A stretch of DNA of 64,000 nucleotides, taken from Erodium maritimum (Eukaryota > Streptophyta > Magnoliopsida > Geraniales > Geraniaceae). Numbering within the stretch: position 1 is the stretch's first letter; each line of letters opens with the position of its first letter. Of this stretch, positions 12,216 through 24,900 are shown piece by piece. Below the pieces are notes generated by a model, which did no database searches, was not told the origin of the DNA, and worked only from the letters and a program-made list of their open reading frames with translations. The translations under genes were made by a program, and so were the position numbers. The stretch lies in assembly GCA_963921825.1 (NCBI GenBank), contig OY997589.1:52694546-52758545 (forward strand), written 5' to 3'.

Positions 12216-13004
12216 CTACAGTGACCTAGGAGGAGTCCATTCCAAAAGGATCCCATTCTCTTTTAGATGATCTAATAACTCTGTGGTCAAGTATTTTCCA
12301 CCTCGATCCAATCGAAGTGCCTTAATACCTTTGTCGAGCTGGTTTTCTACTATAGTCTTAAACTCTTTGAATTTATCAAAAGCTTCAGACTTATGTCTCA
12401 CCGAAGAGACATAACCATATTTACTGTAATCATCAGTAAATGTGATAAAGTAGTTAAAACCCCTCCTGGCAAGTGAACTTATTGGTCTACACACATTCGA
12501 GTGTATCAGCCCCAATAATTCACCCGCCCTTTCATCGCGATCGATAAAGGGCACTTTAGTCATTTTGCCCATCAAACAAACCTTGCACCTATCGATCGAA
12601 TGGAATTCGAATGAACCTGAAAGCCCGCACTTCTGAAGTGTTGATAGGCGCTTCTTGTTTATGCGACCCAAATGACAGTACCATAACAGAGTTAGGTTTA
12701 AATCGTTGGATTTAGACCTCTTGGTATTAACGGAATATATAGAACTTGAGGCATTGTTACCCATATCTAATATGTACAATCCTCCAACCATGTCAGTACT
12801 GGTATAAAACATATCATTGCATAGAACATTGAAAACTCCATTTCCAATATTAACATTATATCCTTCCTTGTCAAACACGGATACAGATATAATATTCCTA
12901 CTAAAAGTAGGTATGCAATATACATTATACAATACTAAGACAAGGCCTCTTGGCAAAGCAAGACTCATGGATCCTACAGCAGTTGCCACAACTCTGAGGT
13001 CCAT
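12216..13004 (-). pseudogene. Copia GAG-pre-integrase and integrase core remnant, copy 1
   Basis: A 262-residue minus-strand frame. Residues 24-45 (VLYNVYCIPTFSRNIISVS) are the end of the protease region. Residues 105-145 are the HHCC zinc region, where the two His are Tyr109 and Arg114 (LLWYCHLGRINKKR), while Cys140 and Cys143 remain. Residues 160-250 are the core: GLIHSNVCRPIS, where the first catalytic Asp is Asn170; FTDDYSKYGYV; and ALRLDRGGKY with the second Asp. The frame stops just before the third catalytic residue. The loss of both His and one Asp means no integrase activity. The same Asn is present in copies 2 and 3. Confidence 0.93.
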
Positions 13005-13143
13005 TTCGTGCTTTCCAAATCTCTCCTACTTTCAGCCACCATATATTAGTGCATGTGTGAGATTCAGTCATGGTATCTAATACCCATGAATCTTTGGAAG
13101 TAGATAGATGTAGCTCTATAGAGTTAATACCGAATGAAGGCAC
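13005..13143 (-). pseudogene. Copia aspartic protease remnant, copy 1
   Basis: The minus strand reads STSKDSWVLDT, the copia protease active-site region, where the family has WVLDTG.(S/A)SH. The following residues are M-T-E-SHTCTN, so the catalytic Asp is kept but the Gly after Thr is lost. Frame then shifts before the Cys-Ile-Pro block continues in the next frame (13004 downward). Confidence 0.8.
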
Positions 13144-13326
13144 GATCCCACCGCCCTTCCTTAGATCATCCAGGTTTCCTGATGAAGGCGCAGTCCTACT
13201 GCCCTTCTTCAGATCATCCAGGCTATTTGATGAAGGCGCAGTCCCACTGCCCTTCTTCAGATCAGCCGTGAACTTCCTGTAATCCCGGTTCCAATGATCA
13301 GGCTGTTGGCAGTAGAAGCAGACATT
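13130..13326 (-). pseudogene. Gag zinc knuckle with three 16-residue repeats, copy 1
   Basis: The minus strand reads NVCFYCQQPDHWNRDY, a CX2CX4HX4C knuckle whose last Cys is Tyr. It is followed by three near-identical 48-bp units reading D-L-K/R-K-G-S/G-x-x-x-P-S-S (13140-13275), then FGINSIELHLS leading into protease. The knuckle normally binds packaged RNA. It stands in another frame than the Gag start at 13633. Confidence 0.8.
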
Positions 13327-13399
13327 CTCAGGTGTCTCATCTTTCCTGCCAAGTGCGCATGGGCCCAGCCCTTGCCACTTCCAATTCCCTTGTTGACCA

Positions 13400-13633
13400 T
13401 CAGAATATCCTTGGATCCCAGATCCCTGAGATATTCTTCTCAGCAGTTAATGACACTTCATGTAACTCTGATATGGTCTTAGAGACAGCCTTGTCAAGGA
13501 CATATTCTTTGCGTTCAGACTTGAGGACTATCCTCAAAATTCTGTACCAGTCCAAATAGTTTGTCCCATTTAGCTTGACCCTGTCAAGAATGGTTTTTAA
13601 TGACAAACTATTAATGTTCGCTGAATTTGCCAT
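13400..13633 (-). pseudogene. Copia Gag N-terminal fragment, copy 1
   Basis: 77 residues starting MANSANINSLSLKTILDR. The pattern KLNGTNYLDWYRILRIVLKSE followed by YVLD is that of the plant copia Gag N-terminus (F/L.G.NY..W...M...L). It ends at a stop after 77 residues, and the zinc knuckle follows only about 75 bases later. Most of the capsid domain, normally a few hundred residues, is therefore missing. The copy 3 Gag at 48203-48436 has the same length and the same end, so the loss is ancestral. Confidence 0.87.
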
Positions 13634-15176
13634 TTGATCTACAACAGATAAAATTCAATCAGTAAACTGAATAAATTTTATGAAGATCAAGCTTAAACAC
13701 CAACAATCAATTCTAAACCTTTAGAATCTGAAACCAAGATCCTTGATTCACTCGATTAAGCTGAACTAATGCTCACCACTTAATCGAGCTATGTAGGTAG
13801 GACTCCATCCAATCACATCCAATGTGACTCTTGGCTAGGGTATGCACTTTTGTACACGGCTTACCCTATCTGTTACCCTAGCTCAACCTCAGGCTGAGAA
13901 TCGTAGTCGGGTCCACCAATTTTCAACTATGGCCCGTCACTATGTAGGTGCTCCGCTAATGCGCACGACACCCACATATGTCGTCCAAACCTACTACCCC
14001 GCTTCCCCATGGATGCTCCGCTAATGCGCACGACACCCATAGGACGGGGAGGTAGTAAGGTGTTGATGATTGGGAGGTATCGGACATGACCCGCTTTTAC
14101 TTGTCCAGTTGTGTTCAAAACTTTGGCACATCCTAGATGCGATGAGCACATCAACTACATTCCAAATGCAATGATGCCTCAAATTACATCCAATGTAATT
14201 CTTCCTTTGAACCCGTCAACTACATACAATGCAATGACGGTTCTAAGGGTTCACACACAAGGATTAAAATTCCAATTTTATCTTTGCATGTGAGGTGATA
14301 TGCTCGGTAAATAAAGTTAAGCATGCAATTCTAAAACACATAGAATTAATCATGCATAAACTAAACCAAGCATAAAGCGATAAATGTGCACATAATAGCC
14401 CCCTAAACTAACTCCCACTAGCTTCTTGAGCTCCACCGACTCCAAGCCGATGCCAACACCCGAAAAGCCACCAAATGACCTTTTCGCCCTTTCTTCGTCT
14501 TGAGTAAAATATTACAATTTAATACACGACTCGCAGGTCGGGAATAAATAAATATTACAAACAAGTGGTTCGACGACCACACCTTGAAAGAATAATTACA
14601 CGCTAACTCTAACGGCTCGCAGGCCGTGAAAAGCGATAAATAATTAAATCGAGCTCGGGGCTATTATGTACACCATGCCAACATCACATCACACATCGTG
14701 TTATCAAACAAGCATGTTATCAAACATCATGTGATTTTCCGGTTTTAATTAATAGCCAAGTTTCGAAATTTTTTGATGCTCGGTTTATCGAAACCGTTCA
14801 AAAATGAAACTTTTGAACATTTGATCTTCGAGTTCATCATGACGGTTCCAAACTCGTCATAACTAACAAAACGGTTTAGCCTTGGCATATCAACCATCTA
14901 ATGGTCATGCTTGGCCTAGCTCCGTCCAACGGAGCCCCGTTCGGTCCCGGTTTCGGCTCCCCGAGAGTCCCGCTCCCGAGACCCGAAAAATCAAATTTTT
15001 TTCAAAATTTCCAGATTTGAAATAATTTTCAAAAATTCATTTTACATGCATTAAATCCATAAACAAGAATTTAAAACATGTTATCAAACAATTTAGCAAA
15101 ACAACATGCCAAAAACGAAACTTTCAAGCAAAACCGAAACTATGAACACCGTCTTGTGAATCCCGAAGGTAGCACG
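13634..15176 (-). other. Untranslated leader of copia copy 1
   Basis: About 1.5 kb between primer site and Gag with no coding trace on either strand. It holds a 26-nt direct repeat (starting TGCTCCGCTAATGCG at 13949 and 14014) and several ACATCCAATGTAAT-type dyads (13808-13830, 14188-14200). Copy 3 has the corresponding leader at 48437-49947. Confidence 0.75.
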
Positions 15177-15188
15177 GCTCTGATACCA
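15177..15188 (-). other. Primer binding site (iMet tRNA), copia copy 1
   Basis: The minus strand reads TGGTATCAGAGC, one base after the 5' LTR. This is the standard plant copia primer site, complementary to the 3' end of initiator methionine tRNA. Confidence 0.95.
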
Positions 15189-15189
15189 C

Positions 15190-16877
15190 TGTTGGGTCTC
15201 TAGGTAGGGTTGGAGATGAACCAACTCGCAGCGGAAAATCAATGAAAACCAAGAGACAATTAGAACCATGAAACAACTAACAAAGAATGGATTAACAAGA
15301 GAAAAATTTCAGCACTAGTTCTTACCAAAACAAGAACACCGGTTAACGAATGATTGGCTTGAGTCTCCAAGACGCCTACGTATCCACATGGGAATCAAAG
15401 CCACGTAGTTCTTCTCTTTGAGTACTCAAGAACACAAACATGGAGGTGGAAACTAGCCAAACCCGAAATGGCCATGGAAGAGGGAGAGAAAATGTGTTTC
15501 CTATTCTTGTCTTGTGTTTGTTATGTTGAAAAAAGATGACTTAAACATAACAAAACCCATACTTGTCCAACTAAAGGCATGGGACAAGTATGGTGTCAAG
15601 TAAGGTGTAAATAGGACAAAGTATGGCAAGACAAGATTGGGTTAGGTGGTGAATCACCAACACCTTAATCCTTGTCTTGCTTACTTAGTACTAATTAATC
15701 AAGACTTGATTAATTAGTTCCATGGGCCTTGGTTGCATGGGCCTTTCATGGGCCTCTTGGAACATGGCCCGTGGCCATTTCCAACGAGGTCCCGTGATTC
15801 ACTCATCGCCTCCAAGCCTTCCATACCGGAAATGTCCAACATTATCCGACGCGATCAATCCCAAGACTCCAAGCCTTGTCTCGATCCGTAAAGTCCTATT
15901 CACTTACGGGCACATGACCCAAAACCCAGTTTGGTCATGTCCCGAGACAACTCCCTTTTGGCCATTCTCCATAAATGTGTCAATGAGTTTCATCCTCCGG
16001 TGTGACCCTTAGGTTTATGCATGTCAATAGATCAACATAAAATCCCATTTTACTTGATCCTATTTAAGTGGCAACTAACGAGACTTTAGTATTGCCCGAC
16101 ATTACATAACGAATCGACCCTGTCGATTCTAACCTTTCCGTCGTCCCTGTCATTATCCTTTTATCTCCGATATCCTGATTGAGATAAGGCATAGAGCCGT
16201 CATCCTTATTATTCTCAATCACCGTTCCTTGATATGTGAGATGACTGAAGATATGATACCCAGTATCATGTGCATGGCCATGCTATTCTTCCAGTCACTC
16301 TCGATCAAGTGGCCGAGAACCGATATCTTTCCCATACCTTAGTATGAGGGATAAATCCCTTAGCCGTCTTTCGTGTCACTCATGTAGCCCGTCCCCAAGC
16401 CAATCCTGGCCGTTATGGAAGCCCTGTTACGGACAACGTTAGGCTCAGGTCAAACTCAGTTGTTGACTACATAGCGATCACAAAGACTCCTTGGTCTAAG
16501 GATACATGACAAGCTACAACACTGAATATGTTCATGACTTAATCTATGGCACATATTCAGGGCGGGTCGTCCAATATCATGTCCCACATGATATCTATGA
16601 TCAGACTCCGGAATCCCATTCCAATGACTAACAGAACGTAAGCCATAAAGAGCCATCTTTCATACTAGTCGCTTCTAGTGAAGCTTTGTTGACTAGGGAC
16701 CCATCGAGTGTGATCTATCTCGATCTATGGTTCTATTCGCATGGTGGGCATAGATCAGAGCACACATCGATATATTACTCCAACACATAAGTAATATAAA
16801 GCCGCTTTAATTTTATTGCTAACGATGATATATACATTTGGACATTTAGGATTGAACTACGGGCACTAAGACTAACA
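15190..16877 (-). mobile_element. 5' LTR of copia copy 1
   Basis: TGTTGGGTCTC to GACTAACA on the + strand, 1688 bp, matching the LTR at 8417 in every block compared. In minus orientation this LTR is upstream of the primer site and would drive transcription. No gene lies inside. Confidence 0.96.
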
Positions 16878-16882
16878 TGTGG
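16878..16882. repeat. Target site duplication of copia copy 1 (right), TGTGG
   Basis: Same five bases as 8412-8416; satellite resumes in the correct phase immediately after. Confidence 0.97.
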
Positions 16883-17939
16883 GTGGTAGTGGATCCGGGA
16901 AAGAGATCATACAGGAGGAGGATGTCATGGAGGAGGGTTCGAAGATTTGTTTTGGAGGATAGGTTGGATGGAAAGGGATGATGTGGAGTAGTTTTCATGG
17001 AGAATCAGCGGTGGACGACCGTTGTTTTGAGGTTAGGTCGAGACATACTAGAGGTGGGCCAACTAATACTTAATGTCGGTCGGTCTATCTTGCAGGTTGG
17101 TCTCGACACGTTTGAGCTGGGCCGGCCGATACCCCGCATCGTTCGACATGTTTTGCAGCACATTATGGCGCGGTCAGCCTTTTTCTCGGAAGCCCGACCA
17201 ATATTTGACTAGGCGACCTTTCAATTCTAATGAAACAAATTACTTGTCTGGATATCTTAATCCTAATAACGTGTTCTCTACCCTTATACCTATGAAATTT
17301 ATAAGTACGCTTGGGATTTCGGATGAGGTATTTCCACTTTGGAGTTGGACTAGTGCCTGTGGGTGGTAGTGGATTCGCGAAAGAGATCATACAGGAGGAG
17401 GATGTCATGGAGGTGGGTCGGAGAGTTAGTTTTTGAGGATAGGCTGGATGGAAAGGGATGATGTGGAGTAGTTTTCATGGAGAATCAGCGGTGGACGACA
17501 GTTGTTTTGAGGTTGGTCGAGACATACTAGAGGTGGGCCAACTAATACTTAATGTCGGTCGGTCTATCTTGCAGGTTGGTCTCGACACGTTTGAGCTGGG
17601 CCGGCCGATACCACGCATCGTTCGACATGTTTTGCAGCACATTATGGCGCGGTCAGCCTTTTTCTCGGAAGCCCGACCAATATATGACTAGGCGACCTTT
17701 CAATTCTAATGAAACAAATTACTTGTCTGGATATCTTGATCCTAATAACGTGTTCTCTACCCTTATACCTATGAAATTTATAAGTACGCTTGGGACTTCG
17801 GATGAGGTATTTCCACTTTGGAGTTGGACTAGTGCCTGTGGGTGGTAGTGGATTCGCGAAAGAGATCATACAGGAGGAGGATGTCATGGAGGTGGGTCGG
17901 AGAGTTAGTTTTTGAGGATAGGTTGGATGGAAAGGGATA

Positions 17940-18527
17940 ATGTGGAGTAGTTTTCATGGAGAATCAGCGGTGGACGACCGTTGTTTTGAAGTTGGTCGAG
18001 ACATACTAGAGGTGGGCCAACTAATACTTAATGTCGGTCGGTCTATCTTGCAGGTTGGTCTCGACACGTTTGAGCTGGGCCGGCCGATACCTCGCGTCAT
18101 TCGGCATGTTTTGCAGCACATTATGGCGCGGTCGTCCTCTTTTGTCGATCGGTCAGTCCTGCTGGTTGGTCTCGATACGTTTGAGATGGGCCGACCGATA
18201 CCTCGCATCGACCGACATGTTTTCCAGCACATTATGGCGCGGTCGGCCTCTTTTTCGGAAGACCGGCCAATATTTGACTAAGCAACCTTTCAATTCTAAT
18301 GAAACAAATTACTTGTCTGGATATCTTACCACTAATAACGTGTTCTCTACACTTACACCTATGAAATTTATATGTACGATTGGGACTTGGGATGAGGCAT
18401 TTCCATTTTGGAGTTGGACTAGCATGTGGGTGGTAGTGGATCCGCGAAAGAGATCATACAGGAGGAGGATGTCATGGAGGAGGGTTCGAAGGTTTGTTTT
18501 GGAGGATAGGTTGGATGGAAAGGGATG
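17940..18527. repeat. Extended satellite monomer, 588 bp
   Basis: After GCGCGGTCGTCCTCTTTTGTCG the monomer repeats its own middle part (TGGTTGGTCTCGATACGTTT to CGGAAGACCG), adding about 109 bp. The same extended monomer stands at 21403-21990, as expected from the 3463-bp duplication. Confidence 0.88.
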
Positions 18528-21500
18528 ATGTGGAGTAGTTTTCATGGAGAATCAGCGGTGGACGACCGTTGTTTTGAGGTTGGTCGAGACATACTAGAGG
18601 TGGGCCAACTAATACTTAATGTCGGTCGGTCTATCTTGCAGGTTGGTCTCGACACGTTTGAGCTGGGCCGGCCGATACCCCGCATCGTTCGACATGTTTT
18701 GCAGCACATTATGGCGCGGTCAGCCTTTTTCTCGGAAGCCCGACCAATATTTGACTAGGCGACCTTTCAATTCTAATGAAACAAATTACTTGTCTGGATA
18801 TCTTAATCCTAATAACGTGTTCTCTACCCTTATACCTATGAAATTTATAAGTACGCTTGGGAATTCGGATGAGGTATTTCCACTTTGAAGTTGGACTAGT
18901 GCCTGTGGGTGTTAGTGGATTCGCGAAAGAGATCATACAGGAGGAGGATGTCATGGAGGTGGGTCGGAGAGTTAGTTTTTGAGGATAGGTTGGATGGAAA
19001 GGGATAATGTCGAGTAGTTTTCATGGAGAATCAGCGGTGGACGACCGTTGTTTTGAGGTTGGTCGAGACATACTAGAGGTGGGCCAACTAATACTTAATG
19101 TCGGTCGGTCTATCTTGCAGGTTGGTCTCGACACGTTTGAGCTGGGCCGGCCGATACCTCGCATCGTTCGACATCTTTTGCAGCACATTATGGCGCGTTC
19201 AGCCTTTTTCTCGGAAGCCCGACCAATATTTGACTAGGCGACCTTTCAATTCTAATGAAACAAATTACTTGTCTGGATATCTTAATCCTAATAACGTGTT
19301 CTCTAGCCTTATACCTATGAAATTTATAAGTACGCTTGGGACTTGGGATGAGGTATTTCCTCTTTGGAGTTGAACTAGTGCCTGTGGGTGGTAGTGGATT
19401 CGCGAAAGAGATCATACAGGAGGAGGATGTCATGGAGGTGGGTCGGAGAGTTAGTTTTTGAGGATAGGTTGGATGGAAAGGGATAATGTGGAGTAGTTTT
19501 CATGGAGAATCAGCGGTGGACGACCGTTGTTTTGAGGTTGGTCGAGACATATTAGAGGTGGGCCAACTAATACTTAATGTCGGTCGGTCTATCTTGCAGG
19601 TTGGTCTCGACACGTTTGAGCTGGGCCGGCCGATACCTCGCATCGTTCGACATCTTTTGCAGCACATTATGGCGCGTTCAGCCTTTTTCTCGGAAGCCCG
19701 ACCAATATTTGACTAGGCGACCTTTCAATTCTAATGAAACAAATTACTTTTCTGGATATCTTAATCCTAATAACGTGTTCTCTACCCTTATACCTATGAA
19801 ATTTAGAAGTACGCTTGGGACATGGGATGAGGTATTTCCACTTTGGAGTTGGACTAGTGCATGTGGCTGGTAGTGGATTCGCGAAAGAGATCATACAGGA
19901 GGAGGATGTCATGGAGGTGGGTCGGAGGGTTAGTTTTTGAGGATATGTTGGATGGAAAAGGATAATGTGGAGTAGTTTGCATGGAGAATCATCGGTGGAC
20001 GACCGTTATTTTGATGTTGGTCGAGACAGACTAGAGGTGGACCGGCTAACATTTTTTGTCGATCGGTCAGTCTTCCTGGTTGGTCTCGATACGTTTGAGA
20101 TGGGCCGGCTGATACCTCGCATCGGCCGACATGTTTTCCAGCACATTATGGCGCGGTCGGCCTCTTTTTCGGAAGACCGACCAATATTTGACTAGGCGAC
20201 CTTTCAATTCTAATGAAACAAATTACTTGTCTGGATATCTTACCACTAATAACGTGTTCTCTACCCTTACACCTATAAAATTTATAAGTACGCTTGGGAC
20301 TTGGGATGAGGCATTTTCATTTTGGAGTTGGACTAGTGCATGTGGGTGGTAGTGGATCCGGGAAAGAGATCATACAGGAGGAGGATGTCATGGAGGAGGG
20401 TTCGAAGATTTGTTTTGGAGGATAGGTTGGATGGAAAGGGATGATGTGGAGTAGTTTTCATGGAGAATCAGCGGTGGACGACCGTTGTTTTGAGGTTAGG
20501 TCGAGACATACTAGAGGTGGGCCAACTAATACTTAATGTCGGTCGGTCTATCTTGCAGGTTGGTCTCGACACGTTTGAGCTGGGCCGGCCGATACCCCGC
20601 ATCGTTCGACATGTTTTGCAGCACATTATGGCGCGGTCAACCTTTTTCTCGGAAGCCCGACCAATATTTGACTAGGCGACCTTTCAATTCTAATGAAACA
20701 AATTACTTGTCTGGATATCTTAATCCTAATAACGTGTTCTCTACCCTTATACCTATGAAATTTATAAGTACGCTTGGGATTTCGGATGAGGTATTTCCAC
20801 TTTGGAGTTGGACTAGTGCCTGTGGGTGGTAGTGGATTCGCGAAAGAGATCATACAGGAGGAGGATGTCATGGAGGTGGGTCGGAGAGTTAGTTTTTGAG
20901 GATAGGCTGGATGGAAAGGGATGATGTGGAGTAGTTTTCATGGAGAATCAGCGGTGGACGACAGTTGTTTTGAGGTTGGTCGAGACATACTAGAGGTGGG
21001 CCAACTAATACTTAATGTCGGTCGGTCTATCTTGCAGGTTGGTCTCGACACGTTTGAGCTGGGCCGGCCGATACCACGCATCGTTCGACATGTTTTGCAG
21101 CACATTATGGCGCGGTCAGCCTTTTTCTCGGAAGCCCGACCAATATATGACTAGGCGACCTTTCAATTCTAATGAAACAAATTACTTGTCTGGATATCTT
21201 GATCCTAATAACGTGTTCTCTACCCTTATACCTATGAAATTTATAAGTACGCTTGGGACTTCGGATGAGGTATTTCCACTTTGGAGTTGGACTAGTGCCT
21301 GTGGGTGGTAGTGGATTCGCGAAAGAGATCATACAGGAGGAGGATGTCATGGAGGTGGGTCGGAGAGTTAGTTTTTGAGGATAGGTTGGATGGAAAGGGA
21401 TAATGTGGAGTAGTTTTCATGGAGAATCAGCGGTGGACGACCGTTGTTTTGAAGTTGGTCGAGACATACTAGAGGTGGGCCAACTAATACTTAATGTCGG

Positions 21501-21952
21501 TCGGTCTATCTTGCAGGTTGGTCTCGACACGTTTGAGCTGGGCCGGCCGATACCTCGCGTCATTCGGCATGTTTTGCAGCACATTATGGCGCGGTCGTCC
21601 TCTTTTGTCGATCGGTCAGTCCTGCTGGTTGGTCTCGATACGTTTGAGATGGGCCGACCGATACCTCGCATCGACCGACATGTTTTCCAGCACATTATGG
21701 CGCGGTCGGCCTCTTTTTCGGAAGACCGGCCAATATTTGACTAAGCGACCTTTCAATTCTAATGAAACAAATTACTTGTCTGGATATCTTACCACTAATA
21801 ACGTGTTCTCTACACTTACACCTATGAAATTTATATGTACGATTGGGACTTGGGATGAGGCATTTCCATTTTGGAGTTGGACTAGCATGTGGGTGGTAGT
21901 GGATCCGCGAAAGAGATCATACAGGAGGAGGATGTCATGGAGGAGGGTTCGA

Positions 21953-24900
21953 AGGTTTGTTTTGGAGGATAGGTTGGATGGAAAGGGATGATGTGGAGTA
22001 GTTTTCATGGAGAATCAGCGGTGGACGACCGTTGTTTTGAGGTTGGTCGAGACATACTAGAGGTGGGCCAACTAATACTTAATGTCGGTCGGTCTATCTT
22101 GCAGGTTGGTCTCGACACGTTTGAGCTGGGCCGGCCGATACCCCGCATCGTTCGACATGTTTTGCAGCACATTATGGCGCGGTCAGCCTTTTTCTCGGAA
22201 GCCCGACCAATATTTGACTAGGCGACCTTTCAATTCTAATGAAACAAATTACTTGTCTGGATATCTTAATCCTAATAACGTGTTCTCTACCCTTATACCT
22301 ATGAAATTTATAAGTACGCTTGGGAATTCGGATGAGGTATTTCCACTTTGAAGTTGGACTAGTGCCTGTGGGTGTTAGTGGATTCGCGAAAGAGATCATA
22401 CAGGAGGAGGATGTCATGGAGGTGGGTCGGAGAGTTAGTTTTTGAGGATAGGTTGGATGGAAAGGGATAATGTCGAGTAGTTTTCATGGAGAATCAGCGG
22501 TGGACGACCGTTGTTTTGAGGTTGGTCGAGACATACTAGAGGTGGGCCAACTAATACTTAATGTCGGTCGGTCTATCTTGCAGGTTGGTCTCGACACGTT
22601 TGAGCTGGGCCGGCCGATACCTCGCGTCGGTCGACATGTTTTGCCGCACATTATGGCGCGGTCGTCCTCTTTTTCAGAAGACCGACCAATATTTGACTAA
22701 GCGACCTTTCAATTCTAATGAAACAAATTACTTGTCTGGATATCTTACCACTAATAACGTGTTCTCTACCCTTACACCTATGAAATTTATAAGTACGCTT
22801 GGGACTTGGGATGAGGCATTTCCATTTTGGAATTGGACTAGTGCATGTGGATGTTAGTGGATCCGCGAAAGAGATCATACAGGAGGCGGATGTCATGGAG
22901 GAGGGTTCGAAGGTTTGTTTTTGAGGATAGGTTGGATGGAAAGGGATAATGTGGAGTAGTTTTCATGGAGAATCATCGGTGGACGACCGTTGTTTTGAGA
23001 TTGGTCGAGACAGACTAGAGGTGGACCAGCTAATATTTATTGTCGGTAGGTCTGTCTTGCTGGTTGGTCTCCACACGTTTGAGATGGGCCGGCCGATACC
23101 TCGCGTCAGTCGACATGTTTTGCAGCACATTATGGCGCGGTCGGCCTCTTTTTCAGAAGACCGACCAATATTTGACTAAGCGACCTTTCAATTCTAATGA
23201 AACAAATTACTTGTCTGGATATCTTACCCCTAATAACGTGTTCTCTACCCTTATACATATGAAATTTATAAGTACGCTTGGGACTTGGGATGAGGTATTT
23301 CCACTTTAGAGTTTGACTGGTGCATGTGGGTGGTAGTGGATTCGCGAAAGAGATCATACAGGAGGAGGATGTCATGGAGGTGGGTCGGAGGGTTAGTTTT
23401 TGAAGATAGGTTGGATGGAAAGGGATAATGTGGAGTAGTTTGCATGGTGAATCATCGGTGGACGACCGTTGTTTTGAGGTTGGTCGAGACAGACTAGAGG
23501 TGGACCGGCTAATATTTGTTGTCGGTCGGTTTGTCTTGCTGGTTGGTCTCGACACGTTTGAGATGGGCCGGCCGATACCTCGCGTCGGTCGACATGTTTT
23601 GCAGCACATTATGGCGCGGTCGGACTCTTTTTCAGAAGACTTACCAATATTTGACTAAGCGACCTTTCAATTCTAATGAAACAAATTACTTGTCTTGATA
23701 TCTTACCCCTAATAACGTGTTCTCTACCCTTATACCAATGAAATTTATAATTACGCTTGGGACTTGGGATGAGGTATTTCCACTTAAGAGTTGGACTGGT
23801 GCATGTGGGTGGTAGTGGTTCGCGAAAGAGATCATACAGGAGGAGGATGTCATGGAGGTGGGTCGGAGGGTTAGTTTTTGAGGATAGGTTAGATGGAAAG
23901 GGATAACGTTGAGTAGTTTGCATGGAGAATCATCGGTGGATGACCGTTGTTTTGATGTTGGTCGAGACAGACTAGAGGTGGACCGGCTAACATTTATTGT
24001 CGATCGGTCAGTCTTGCTGGTTGGTCTCGACACGTTTGAGATGAGCCGGCCGATACATCGCATCGGCCGACATGTTTTCCTGCACATTATGGCGCGGTCG
24101 GCCTCTTTTTCGGAAGACCGACCAATATTTGACTAGGCGACCTTTCAATTCTAATGAAAAAAATTACTTGTCTGGATATCTTACCACTAATAACGTGTTC
24201 TCTACCCTTACACCTATGAAATTTATAAGTACGCTTGGGACTTAGGATGAGGTATTTCCATTTTGGAGTTGGACTAGTGCATGTGGGTGGTAGTGGATCC
24301 GCGAAAGAGATCATACAGGAGGAGGATGTCATGGAGGAGAGTTGGAAGGTTTGTTTTGGAGGATAGGTTGGATGGAAAGGGATGATGTGGAGTAGTTTTC
24401 ATGGAGAATCAGCGGTGGACGACCGTTGTTTTGAGGTTGGTCGAGACATACTAGAGGTGGGCCAACTAATACTTAATGTCGGTCGGTCTATCTTGCAGGT
24501 TGGTCTCGACACGTTTGAGCTGGGCCGGCCGATACCCCGCATCGTTCGACATGTTTTGCAGCACATTATGGCGCGGTCAGCCTTTTTCTCGGAAGCCCGA
24601 CCAATATTTGACTAGGCGACCTTTCAATTCTAATGAAACAAATTACTTGTCTGGATATCTTAATCCTATTATAGTGTTCTCTACCCTTATACCTATGAAA
24701 TTTATAAGTACGCTTGGGAATTCGGATGAGGTATTTCCACTTTGAAGTTGGACTAGTGCCTGTGGGTGGTAGTGGATTCGCGAAAGAGATCATACAGGAG
24801 GAGGATGTCATGGAGGTGGGTCGGAGAGTTAGTTTTTGAGGATAGGTTGGATGGAAAGGGATAATGTCGAGTAGTTTTCATGGAGAATCAGCGGTGGACG

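Larger units (their letters stand above)
8417..16877 (-). mobile_element. Complete Ty1/copia element, copy 1 (non-autonomous)
   Basis: 8461 bp with two 1688-bp LTRs that I see no difference between, TG...CA ends, a 5-bp TSD, an iMet-tRNA primer site and a purine tract. All coding traces read on the minus strand in the order Gag, protease, integrase, reverse transcriptase, RNase H, which is the copia order. The pol frame is broken by stops and frameshifts, Gag is cut down, the integrase first Asp is Asn, and the YVDD motif is absent. The identical LTRs indicate a recent insertion, so the coding damage was most likely present in the RNA that was copied (inference). Coordinates and TSD are read directly. 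Confidence 0.97.
16878..22625. repeat. Seven-monomer higher-order repeat, period 3463 bp
   Basis: 16878-19162 matches 20341-22625 at an offset of 3463, with only a few differences noted (for example at 17177 and 18287). The left half of the first unit lies before copy 1: 7281-8411 matches 19210-20340. One monomer of each unit is 588 bp instead of 479. Outside these limits the monomers diverge abruptly. Confidence 0.93.
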
